Assembly: GCF_905171775.1 (NCBI RefSeq) | Contig: NC_053489.1 | Location: 389,597,849-389,661,848 of the forward strand | Reading direction: 5' to 3' | Source: Rana temporaria | Taxonomy: Eukaryota > Chordata > Amphibia > Anura > Ranidae | Length of the DNA stretch: 64,000 nucleotides | Shown here: piece by piece, positions 1 through 9,271 of the stretch | Layout of the letters: every line of letters starts with the position of its first letter | Numbering within the stretch: position 1 is the first letter of the stretch | Position numbers and translations under genes: made by a program | Notes under the pieces: generated by a model | Databases searched by the model: none | The model's input: only the letters and a program-made list of their open reading frames with translations | Told to the model about the DNA's origin: nothing

Positions 1-1216
1 CGAAAAGGAAAAACACTTCTATCTCTCCTTCAAGGTGTAAAATCTTCAAAACATATTCAAAGAAATCTTCCACCACACCCGATGTGAAAAAATTGTGAAT
101 CCTCCACCAATAGAAATGGCCACTCACCGGAACTATATGCCTAGCACTCTTGTGTTTTGGCACAGTAGCTTTGTTATAGTTAGTTTACATCAGCAGGCGA
201 GCTTCCGTTCCCAGACAGGTGGACAAGTAAGATCCTCATAAATGAAGAAAGTGTGACATAGTGTAAAACCGTAAAAGTAATTTAATCACAAACCACAAGC
301 AAAATCTTCAAAAGATGCACTCACACAATGCCAAAATTAAAAAGCGTGATAAATACACAGCAAAGATTCCTCTGTATTGTGCGGCTGAAATGCAACGGTC
401 TCGGCGGACCCAGAAAATAAAACCCAGGCAACTCACACCACTCGATCCCCACACTGTGTTGGAAGTGAAATTGAAGCTGGCGTGAACGAAAAACCGAACG
501 CTGGTCACTGGCGAACAAACACGCAACTGGCCTATCTTCTCACGTTAGCAATTGGTCACTGATCAGATGATAACCAAGCTTCCGACATGTTTCGTCGTAA
601 AATTTGAAGTCAAATTTTACGACGAAACATGTCGGAAGCTTGGTTATCATCTGATCAGTGACCAATTGCTAACGTGAGAAGATAGGCCAGTTGCGTGTTT
701 GTTCGCCAGTGACCGGCGTTCGGTTTTTCGTTCACGCCAGCTTCAATTTCACTTCCAACACAGTGTGGGGATCGAGTGGTGTGAGTTGCCTGGGTTTTAT
801 TTTCTGGGTCCGCCGAGACCGTTGCATTTCAGCCGCACAATACAGAGGAATCTTTGCTGTGTATTTATCACGCTTTTTAATTTTGGCATTGTGTGAGTGC
901 ATCTTTTGAAGATTTTGCTTGTGGTTTGTGATTAAATTACTTTTACGGTTTTACACTATGTCACACTTTCTTCATTTATGAGGATCTTACTTGTCCACCT
1001 GTCTGGGAACGGAAGCTCGCCTGCTGATGTAAACTAACTATAACAAAGCTACTGTGCCAAAACACAAGAGTGCTAGGCATATAGTTCCGGTGAGTGGCTA
1101 TTTCTATTGGTGGAGGATTCACTATTTTTTCACATCGGGTGTGGTGGAAGATTTCTTTGAATATGTTTTGAAGATTTTACACCTTGAAGGAGAGAAAGAA
1201 GTGTTTTTGCTTTTCG
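1..1216. repeat. 1.2-kb palindrome of Penelope-type leader sequence
   Basis: Positions 1-607 are the reverse complement of 610-1216 with only scattered mismatches; the centre is the AG at 608-609, and base x pairs with base 1217-x. The left arm may extend beyond the window. Each arm begins at the centre with ACGACGAAACATGTCGG, the 3' half of a hammerhead-like motif (GAA, a self-complementary ACATGT, then C). Each arm ends in an AT-rich segment containing TTTTACACTATGTCA, which resembles the leader near 8260 in the Penelope-like element further right. The open frames of 65-72 residues in the arms are mirror images of one another and look non-coding. I read this as two head-to-head Penelope leader copies. 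Confidence 0.75.
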
Positions 1217-1559
1217 CTCTTCCATGAACTTTATGTTTTTCTATGAACACTTTTATCACGGGCTTTTGACTCATTTGCATTTATATTTGGATTATTATTA
1301 TTTATTATTCATCACAGTGTGGATCACACACACTTTAGCGCTGTTTTATATATAATTTTTGGTTTATTGGTTTAAACACGTTATATATACTTTTTCATAT
1401 TGACACTTTTAGAACAGCAGCTGTGATTTCTACTATTGTTGTTGTCCTGAGCGCAGAGGTGTGAATCAATAGGGCGCCATTGTTTGATCACATTTTTTTC
1501 GGTGAAGATAGCTGCCCAATATGTGACAGCGTGTCACAGACTGAGAGGGACATGAAAAA
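1217..1559 (+). other. AT-rich sequence next to the palindrome, probably more Penelope leader
   Basis: No coding region is visible. The stretch is AT-rich, with CACTTTAGCGCTG-type text, and it continues the right palindrome arm without a clear boundary. It probably belongs to the same Penelope-like copy. That assignment is by resemblance only. Confidence 0.3.
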
Positions 1560-1697
1560 CTGAGGACTTTCACAGACTTATGTCCATTCCCCTTTATATT
1601 ACCCCCCTTCCCCTTTTCCTATACAAACTCAACTGCTTTGGCAATGCTAACATGTATTTGGTCCTGCCAATAAAGCTTATTTGAATTTGAATTTGAG
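1560..1697 (+). mobile_element. 3' tail of a LINE-type retrotransposon (relic)
   Basis: The sequence ends in an AATAAA-type signal (1669-1674) followed by a short TTTGAA tandem tail, the usual form of a non-L1 LINE or SINE 3' end. The GA-rich tract starts directly after the tail, so the tail may have seeded the microsatellite. No coding part of the element remains here, and the clade is not certain. Confidence 0.4.
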
Positions 1698-2334
1698 AAG
1701 GAGAGAGAGAAGGAGAGAGAGAGGAGAGAGGAGAGAGAAGGAGAGCGAGAGAGAAGGAGAGAGAGAGGGAGAGAAGGAGAGAGAGACACACAGATAGAGA
1801 GACAGAGGAGAGAGAGAGAGAGACACACAGAGAAGGAGAGAGAGAGTCAGAGAGAGAGAAAGACAGAGAGAGGAGAGAGAAGGACAGAGAGAGAAGGAGA
1901 GAGAGGGAGAGAAGGAGAGAGGGAGAGAGAGAGAGAGAGCAGGAGAGAGAGAGAGGAGAGATAGAAGGAGAGAGAGACACAGAGAGAGAGAGAGAGACAC
2001 AGAAATAGAGAGAGAGAGACAGAGAAGGAGGGAGAGAGACGAGGGAGACAGAGAAGGAGAGAGAGGGTCAGAGAGAGAGAGAGAGAGAGGGTCAGAGAGA
2101 GAGAAGGAGAGACAGAGAGAAAAGGAGAGACAGAGAGAAAAGGAGAGACAGAGAGAAAAGGAGAGACAGAGAGAAAAGGAGAGACAGAGAGAGAAGGAGA
2201 GACAGAGAGAGAGAGGGAGTCAGGGAGAGGAGAGAGGGAGTCAGAGAGAGGAGAGAGGGGAGAAGGAGAGATATAAGAGAGAGAGAGGTGAAGGAGAGAG
2301 ATAAGAGAGAGAGCGAGATGGAGGGAGAGACAGA

Positions 2335-2375
<41 letters not shown>

Positions 2376-2564
2376 AATGAGGAGGAGAGAGAGGGGGAAT
2401 GGGGGAGAGAGAGAGGGAATGAGGGAGAGAGAGGGGGAGAGAGAGGGGGAGAGAGGAGAGAGGGAGAGAGGAGAGAGGGAGAGAGAGGAGAGAGGGAGGG
2501 TGAGAGGAGAGAGGAGAGAGGGAGGGTGAGAGGAGAGAGGAGAGAGGGGGAGAGAGAGAGGAGA

Positions 2565-2596
<32 letters not shown>

Positions 2597-2717
2597 CAGA
2601 GAGAGAAGGAGAGACAGAGAGAGAAGGAGAGACAGAGAGAAGGAGAGACAGAGAGAGAAGGAGAGACAGAGAGAGAAGGCGAGACAGAGAGAGGGAGTCA
2701 GAGAGAGAGAGGGGAGA

Positions 2718-2764
<47 letters not shown>

Positions 2765-3114
2765 GAGAGGGGAGAAGGAGAGATATAAGAGAGAGAGAGG
2801 AGAGGGAGAGAGAGAGGAGAAGGAGAGAGATAAGAGAAAGAGCGAACGAGAGGGAGGGAGAGAGGAGACAGAAGGAGAGAGAGACAGAAGGAGAGAGAGA
2901 GGAGAGAGAAGGAATGAGGGGGAGAGAGAGAGGGGGAATGAGGGAGATAGAGGAGAGGGAATGAGGGAGAGAGAGGAGAGGGGGGGAATGAGAGAGAGAG
3001 AGGGAGAGAGGAGAGAGGGAATGAGGGAGAGAGAGAGAGAGGGAGAGAGAGAGGGAGAGAGAGAGGAGAGAGGGAGAAGGAGAGAGGGAGAGAGAGAGAG
3101 AGAAAGGAGAGAGG

Positions 3115-3145
<31 letters not shown>

Positions 3146-3153
3146 GAGAGGGG

Positions 3154-3185
<32 letters not shown>

Positions 3186-3636
3186 AGGAGAGAGAGAGAC
3201 ACACAGAGAAGGAGAGACAGAGAAGGAGACACATACAGAGAGAGAGAAAGAGAGTGAGACACAGAGAAGGAGAGAGAGGGTCAGAGAGAGAAGGACAGAG
3301 AGAGAGAGAGAGAGAGAAGGACAGAGAGAGAGAGAGAAGGAGAGAGAGAGAGAGAATGAGAGAGAGAGAATGAGAGACAGAGAGAGAAGGAGAGAGGAGA
3401 GACAGAGAGAGAGAGTCAGAGAGGGAGAGTCAGAGAGGAGAGAGGGAGTCAGGGAGAGGAGAGAGGGAGTCAGAGAGAGGAGAGAGGGAGAGAGATGAGA
3501 GAGGGGAGAAGGAGAGAGATAAGAGAGAGAGAGACAGAAGGAGACAGAGAGAGAGAGAGAGAGAGGGGGGAATGAGGGGGAGAGAGAGGGGGAATGGGGG
3601 AGAGGGAATGAGGGAGAGAGAGGGGAGAGAGAGGGA

Positions 3637-3676
<40 letters not shown>

Positions 3677-3692
3677 GGAGGGAGAGAGAGAG

Positions 3693-3724
<32 letters not shown>

Positions 3725-4194
3725 AGGATAGAGACACACGCAGAGAAGGAGAGAGACAGAGAAGGAGACACAGACAGAGAGAGAGAGAGAAATAGAGAGA
3801 CAGAGAGAAGGAGAGACAGAGAGAGAAGGAGAGACAGAGAGAGAAGGCGAGACAGACAGAGAGAGGGAGTCAGATAGAGAGAGGGAGTCAGATAGAGAGA
3901 GTCAGAGAGAGGGAGTCAGAGAGAGATGAGAGAGGGGAGAAGGAGAGATATAAGAGAGAGAGAGAGAGAGGAGAAGGAGAGAGATAAGAGAAAGAGCGAA
4001 CGAGAGGGAGGGAGAGAGGAGACAGAAGGAGAGAGAGACAGAAGGAGAGAGAGAGGAGAGAGAAGGAATGAGGGGGAGAGAGAGAGAGGGAATGAGGGAG
4101 AGAGAGGAGAGGGAATGAGAGAGAGAGAGAGAGGGAATGAGGGAGAGAGAGAGGGAGAAGGAGAGAGGGAGAGAGAGAGGGAGAAGGAGAGAGG

Positions 4195-4228
<34 letters not shown>

Positions 4229-4528
4229 AGAGAAGGAGAGAGAGAGGAGAGAGAGAAGGAGAGAGAGACACACACAGAGAAGGAGACACAGACAGAGAGA
4301 GAAAGAGAGACAGAGAGAGAAGGAGAGACATAGAGAGAAGGAGAGACAGAGAGAGAAGGATAGACAGAGAGAGAAGGATAGACAGAGAGAGAAGGAGAGA
4401 GACACACACAGACAGAAAGTCAGAGAGAGAGAGGCGAGAGAGCGAGAGAAAAGGAGAGAGCGAGAAAGAGAAAAGGAGAGAGCGAGAAATAGAGAAGGAG
4501 AGAGAGAGAGGGGGAGAGAAAAAGAGCT
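1698..4528. repeat. 2.8-kb GA-rich purine tract
   Basis: The plus strand is almost purely purine for about 2,830 bases: GAGAGA and GAAGGAGA units with variants such as GACAGA, GATGAGAGA, GTCAGA and GGAATGAGG. Long open frames on both strands (Ser/Leu-rich on minus, Arg/Glu-rich on plus) follow from the simple sequence and are not genes. A higher-order structure is visible: the block at about 2761-2990, which includes the unusual AAAGAGCGAACGAGAGG, recurs at about 3926-4130, giving a period near 1.16 kb. In the mknk2 transcript, which is read from the minus strand, this would be a CU-rich polypyrimidine tract. Confidence 0.95.
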
Positions 4529-5140
4529 GGGTTCTAGGCAATAATGTTCTTTGCAGACAGAACAAGATTTTACTACAGTTCAGCCATAAAAAAACGTTGC
4601 TCTTCCTCACCTCAATCCCCAACGCAGCTGGCTTCTTTCAAAGGCAGCTCCATGCCAAAACACGGGCAGTAACCAGTGCACCAATTGGCTGGGAGGCGGT
4701 GCAGCCTGCCTCCTGCTACCTTCTCAATCAGTAGCTGGCTGAAGTGACATCCCTCTCTCCCCCTCCATCACCCAGTCTTGACTACCAGCCCACCCAGCTT
4801 ACTATGTGAGTGGCCCTGGATGACATATTTGCCAACCATGCTTATGCTGCACCGGGTGACAGCAGAGCGGTGCAGATTTATTATGGGGGATCAGACCCCC
4901 TAGCCCAGTCCGCCCCTGCACGGGACATATTTTCCGGGATTCTGCGTGTGACACAGTCAGACCTGGACATTCACTGTCTGGTGAGCGGGCTGGAGGTACA
5001 AAGGGGAGATGGGAAGCTCCATTGCTGAACCAGGAAATAACCATGTTAGAGACTGGCTTTACAGCACAAAATCCTTTGGCTAGTATAACTACAGTGGCAA
5101 AAAAAAAAAAAAAATGGTATGTGAACCCCACACCCCAGCA
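4529..5140. other. Intronic sequence with no recognised gene
   Basis: No exon or recognisable transposon protein was found. A 72-codon frame from 4810 has no known motif and no splice context. An A-run at 5099-5114 is preceded by ACTACAGTGGC, which may be a Tc1-type terminus. Confidence 0.5.
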
Positions 5141-5144
5141 TTAA

Positions 5145-5414
5145 AGAGGAAGTAAACCCTGATACTAGCCCATTATGTGGCACTTACCTGCAAAAGAATC
5201 CTTCTGGCCCCTCTTCCTTCCGGCCACGGACTCCGGCCGTGTGATGTCACTCCCGCGCATGCGCACGGGAGCAGCGAGATGGGATTTTCAGTGGACCGCA
5301 AGTGAAATATCTCTTAAACGGCGTACGTTCAGGAAATATTTCCACTACCTATAGGTAAGCCTTATTTTAGGCTTACCTATAGGTAGAAGTCCAAAAAGTG
5401 GGTTTACAACCACT
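5145..5414. mobile_element. T2/Kolobok-type MITE with TTAA target duplications
   Basis: The element lies between TTAA copies at 5141-5144 and 5415-5418. Its ends are AAAGAGGAAGTAAACCC and GGGTTTACAACCACTT, an imperfect terminal inverted repeat. The inside holds a short inverted repeat around CTATAGGTAAGCC (about 5350-5385) and no coding sequence. TTAA duplications with AAAG-starting ends match the T2/Kolobok MITE group known from amphibians. Confidence 0.75.
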
Positions 5415-5452
5415 TTAACTGGTTTTCTGCAGCACAACAATAGACACAATTA

Positions 5453-6171
5453 GCCAGATTCAGGTAGAACGGCGTATGTTTAAGCGGGCGTAGCGCAGCT
5501 CATATGCGCTACGCCGATGTAAAATAGAGAGGCAAGTACAGTATTCACAAAGCACTTGCTCCCTAAGTTACGGCAGCGTAGTGTAAATGGGCCGGCGTAA
5601 GCCCGCCTAATTCAAAGTAGGCAGGTAGTGGGCATGTTGTATTAAAATGAATCTTGACCCCATGTAAATGAAGCGCCGAACGAACGGCGCATGCTCAGGA
5701 TCACGTCGAATTTACGCCTTAAGATACGACGGCTTAATGGCAACGACGTGAACGTAACCTACGCCCAGCCCCATTCACGTACAACTTACTTAAACTACGT
5801 AAAATCCGACGGCTGTTCTGTCGTCCATACCTTTGCATTGGCTGCACCACACTATAGAGGTGTTTTATCTTTACCCCGGACGTACGCCTTACGTAAACGG
5901 CGTAGCTTACTGCGACGGGCGCAAGTACGTTCGCGAATCGGCGTATCTCGCTCATTTACATGTTCAACGCGTAAATCAATGGAATCGCCCCTAGCGGCCA
6001 GCGTAAATATGCACCCAAGATACGACGGCGTAGGAGACTTACGTCGGTCGTATGCTGCCAAAATTCAGGCGTATCTTAGTACAAGAATACGGCGCATAGA
6101 TACGACTGCGCATCCATGGACTTACGCGGCGTATCATTAGATACGCCGTCGTAAGTCTTTCTGAATCCGGC
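5453..6171. mobile_element. MITE with GCCAGATTCAG termini, flanked by TA
   Basis: The left end GCCAGATTCAG and the right end CTGAATCCGGC are near-perfect inverted repeats, each flanked by TA. The interior is rich in CG and in ACGGCGTA and TACGCC words, unlike the AT-rich intron around it. Further copies of the same terminus occur at 27901-28590, 28591-29299 and about 54223. No transposase is present, and the superfamily is uncertain (mariner-like or Harbinger-like). Confidence 0.65.
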
Positions 6172-6495
6172 TATATGTGCTTATGCCGAACATACAAACA
6201 ATCCTAATTTCTTTACTGAATGAACACACCCATTAAACATTCACAGTGTTGGGAGGAAATAGTAAGTGAACAGGAATGCGGTGCGATTCTTGTCCAAAAC
6301 ATACTAGTACTTGTGCAAATACTAGGTATTGGCACCAATATCTGTATCCGTACGAACCTAACATACACACACACATATACAGTATTGCTTTTTCTGTGTG
6401 GTTAATAGCAGTTTTCATAAAACTGTACATATATCAGGCCACATAACAGTATTGCGACTCAAATTATATATAATTGCCATTCTCAAAAGATTTAC
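6172..6495. other. Intronic sequence below the catalytic-loop exon
   Basis: No gene or element was recognised. The stretch includes a short CA/TA-rich run at about 6361-6380. It follows the splice donor GTAAAT of the exon at 6496-6551 on the minus strand. Confidence 0.5.
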
Positions 6496-6551
6496 CTGAT
6501 GAGGACTTTCACACAGGATATTTTCAGGTTTCAGATCCCGATGTGCAATAC
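6496..6551 (-). CDS. mknk2: mknk2 exon: kinase catalytic loop (HRDLKPEN)
   Basis: This 56-bp exon encodes GIAHRDLKPENILCESPHQ; the first G codon is completed by the last base of the exon at 26728-26832. It contains the Ser/Thr kinase catalytic loop HRDLKPEN, with the proton-acceptor Asp and the Mg-binding Asn. The acceptor is a pyrimidine-rich ...TTTCTCCAG and the donor is GTAAAT, both on the minus strand. MNK kinases phosphorylate eIF4E downstream of ERK and p38. The sequence GIAHRDLKPENILCE is characteristic of MNK1/2, and HQV after SP fits MNK2 better by recall. The next expected exon, with the MNK-specific DFD motif, is not seen in 1-6495 and should lie beyond the window. Confidence 0.93.
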
Positions 6552-6675
6552 CTGGAGAAATATACACGGCTGTTAGTATAATCTTATTAATGTGGTATTT
6601 GCTGTAAAATGCAGGCACTGCTTTTTAGATCAGGGTCAGCCCCTAAAAAAACTGCTGCATAACTGCTGAAATTTT

Positions 6676-6856
6676 TTAGATTATATACTTACCTTACCCA
6701 TCTTTCTCCAGTGGCACCTACACACCATGTTCTTTATAATGAGATAACGGGAACAATGAGTATCCCAAAAAAAAAAGACATTTGATAAACTCATTGCTCC
6801 ACCGAAATCTTTTAACACAAAAGATGAGGGAAAGACAAGTATATAATCTAGCCCTT
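6676..6856. mobile_element. Hairpin MITE of about 180 bp
   Basis: The ends TAGATTATATACTTACCTT and AAGACAAGTATATAATCTA are inverted repeats, and further pairs (CATCTTT with AAAGATG, CAATGAG with CTCATTG) continue inwards. No coding content is present. The family was not identified. Confidence 0.55.
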
Positions 6857-7130
6857 TTCTCTTGCAAATACAATACTTTCATCAACTACAGTATCTTGAA
6901 GCAATTTTCACAGGTGGGAGGATCTAAAAAGCAGATCTTGCAATGAACTGGAAGGCCTGCTTAAAGTGGATGTAGACTCTCACATATACCCAGTGAAGTG
7001 AACAGCCTCAGATGATATACACAGATGAAACCAGTCTCCCTACATAAGTTTTACATGTTGCTGTCGTCAGCTTGCTATATTCTTTAGAATTCTTACATTA
7101 GGTTCGAATTTTTACTTCCTCATTCAGCAG
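6857..7130. other. Intronic sequence between hairpin MITE and Tc1
   Basis: No gene is visible. CTTAAAGTGGATGTAGACT at about 6960 resembles a T2-type MITE end, and GTAGTTTACACTGGGAG near 7140 could be its partner, but no TTAA pair was confirmed. Confidence 0.35.
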
Positions 7131-7807
7131 TAGAGGTGTAGTTTACACTGGGAGACATCTGACTGTAGGAAAGCCCCCCCCCCATTCACATTGGCAGAAG
7201 GAGGAAGATATCACCAGCTAAGAGGCCAGAGCTGCTCCTGTTTGGATGCACAACAGTTACCAAGAACTGGACGTCCTTCCAAAATTGATGAAAAGACAAG
7301 AAGAAAACTCGTCAGGGAGGCTGACAAGAGGCCTACAGCAACATTAAAGGAGCTGCAGGAATATCTGGCAAGTATTGGCTGTGTGGAACATGACAACAAT
7401 CTCCCTTTTCCCTCCGCCTTTTCTTACGAAGAAAAAGATCCAAGCCTGGCTAAATATCGCAAAAACACATCTGAAGTCTCCCAAAAGCATGTGGGGAAAA
7501 TGTCTTATGGTCTGATGAAACCAAGGTTGAACTTTTTGCCCATAATTCCAAAAGATATGTTATGTACAAAAACACTGCACAGGACCAAAAGAACACCACA
7601 CCCACAGTGAAGCATGGTGGCGGCAGCATCATCATTCTTTTGGGCTGCTTTTCTTCAGCTCGAACAGGGGCCTTAGTCAAATTAGGGGAATTATGAACAG
7701 TTCCAAATACCAGTCAATATTAGCACAAAGCCTTCAGGCTTCTGATAGAAAGCCGTTATGCTGAAAGATGAAGTTCCTCTTCATGTTCAAAGACCCAAAG
7801 CATACAT
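7131..7807 (+). mobile_element. Tc1 transposon, 5' half, split by a Penelope-like element
   Basis: Translation gives the Tc1 transposase N-terminal region GRPSKIDEKTRRKLVREAD (about 7275-7331), the first catalytic Asp in WSDETKVELF (about 7505-7534) and, at the end of this half, FKDPKHT with the second catalytic Asp. Frameshifts break the frame around 7400-7500. The rest of the element resumes at 13501, after a 5,693-bp insertion. The last 152 bp of this half (7656-7807) are repeated exactly at 13501-13652, which is the target duplication of that insertion. The copy is dead. Confidence 0.85.
7656..7807 (+). repeat. 152-bp target-site duplication, left copy
   Basis: The sequence is identical, base for base as I read it, to 13501-13652, and lies in the same orientation. 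It consists of Tc1 transposase sequence that occurs once in an intact Tc1, so it was duplicated when the Penelope-like element inserted. Confidence 0.9.
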
Positions 7808-7811
7808 ACAA

Positions 7812-7998
7812 ATCAGAAAAAAGAGGGAAGCTGCGCTGCATATATAATAATGTGGACTTAAATCAACATAGGTGAACAATATGTTGTATTTCGTGCACAA
7901 AAAACACCAGTGCAAAATCAATATCTTATACACAAGTGAAAAAATAGAAAAGTTCATATGGATAGATAAATCCCAAAAGTTCAAAAAGGGATGTGACA
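7812..7998 (-). repeat. Penelope pseudo-LTR, left copy
   Basis: It is a direct copy of 13313-13500 with a few substitutions (for example GTATTTCGTGC against GTATATCGTGC). It sits at the left edge of the insertion. Confidence 0.8.
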
Positions 7999-8000
7999 GA

Positions 8001-9271
8001 GATGACAAAAGACTGTCCGAATGGGTGTTGAGAGGTCCAGAAGAGATCTTGTGAATCAGTAAGACTGAGGAGAGTAGCCTCCACCACTTATGTTCTAACT
8101 GCTTACCGAAATGATTGGACCTCTAATGAGATCAACAACGCATATATTCAAACAAGCCAGCCCAAGAAATCCAGGAATCCTGTCACTCTGTCTGTGTCTC
8201 CATATTCTTAATTGTCAGATCGTCATTCCTCCATATGCATGACCCAGAAGGACAACACTGACATAGTGTAATAACGTTTACAAAGTTTAATATTTAAAAG
8301 TAGATACACTCACATGAATGCAGATAAAAAGTGCGTAATTCTCTGCTGTAGCCGGACGGCTTTGCTATCCGCCTGTCCTTCCGGATAGACAGCGTGGTAC
8401 AACTCGTGGTGACGTCAGCACACCGCTCCTCCCTACGCCGTTTCGTCACAACAATGACTTCTTCCAGGGGAACGAGCGGCGTGCTGACTCGCCACTCTTT
8501 ATTCAGCATAGCAACGCCCAGGACCGCCCAGCTCTGAGATTTGGAAATCGAGGGCGCGATCCTCCATTTTGGAATTGGGATCCCTGACAGTATTAGAACT
8601 AATAGTAACGTGGGGATAGACTAAAGCTAAGAAAAAATCTATGTTAAGCCTCCAGTCGCAAATCAAGGTGCTTAAACTGTAGTTGCCATAGGCAATCACA
8701 GATGTTGCAATCGTGTATGCAAAGCAATTATTGATTTAAAGGACTGGATATCCAAAATTGAATAGTAAATATAATAACATATTAAAATACTTAGAATTTA
8801 TTTCTATATGCTAGAATGATAAAGTAATAAAATGTGGCCCTGAAGTTGAGGCAGTGCCAATAAAATCTGTGCTAAATAGCAAATAAATTACAAGCTAAAC
8901 AATAGCACATATAGCCAATGAATTGAATCAAAACGTTGTTAAAACGTATTTTAAAGGAAAAAGGTTTAAAAGTGTTGTTGACAAAAGTGCACGTATCCTC
9001 TCGCAACAATTGAGGCAGAAACAACAACAGTTCATTTACAGCATAAATGGTAGGAGAGAAACCATAATGCCAGAAATTAGAGCTTAGGAAAAAAAAAATA
9101 ATAATTTATTTAAAAAAATGTAAAAATATATAAAAAATATATATGAAAAAAAAATCTTTTATATACATAAAAATATATGTATACAAATTACATATATAGA
9201 ATAAAAAAGGCCCAGATTAGCCAAAGATCAGAGCTGGTTTACATACGGGCTAAAATTATTGCAAAATATAA
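8001..9271 (-). other. 3' non-coding region of the Penelope-like element
   Basis: No coding sequence is present. The stretch holds the hammerhead motif (8419-8483), a segment with TGACATAGTGTAATAACG at about 8260 that matches the leader in the 1-1216 palindrome in reverse complement, and a strongly AT-rich part at about 9080-9210. Confidence 0.6.
8419..8483 (-). ncRNA. Hammerhead-ribozyme-like motif in the Penelope-like element
   Basis: Read on the minus strand, a stem I arm CACGCCGCTC..CCC is followed by a core CTGGAAGA, stem II GTCA-TTGTTG-TGAC, the conserved GAAA, a short self-complementary stem III ACG-G-CGT, A at the cleavage position, and a return arm GGG..GAGCGGTGTG. Nine of the ten outer stem I bases pair by Watson-Crick rules. 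The core departs from the CUGANGA consensus by one extra G. Hammerhead motifs with very short stem III are known in Penelope-like elements. Activity is not implied. Confidence 0.6.

Noticed and set aside
1594..4622. Long open frames (up to 498 codons) in the GA tract on both strands
   Set aside because: They consist of Ser/Leu/Pro or Arg/Glu/Gly repeats dictated by the dinucleotide sequence, overlap in several frames and have no domain.
4810..5028. 72-codon frame MALDDIFANHAYAAPGDS...
   Set aside because: No recognised motif, no splice context, and it runs into a MITE neighbourhood.
5691..6140. 149-codon plus frame
   Set aside because: It lies in a CG-rich MITE with few stops because of composition; no motif.
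6415..6618. HRDLKPEN could be a processed kinase pseudogene
   Set aside because: The kinase text is confined to 6496-6551 with proper acceptor and donor, and phases match four further exons on the same strand.
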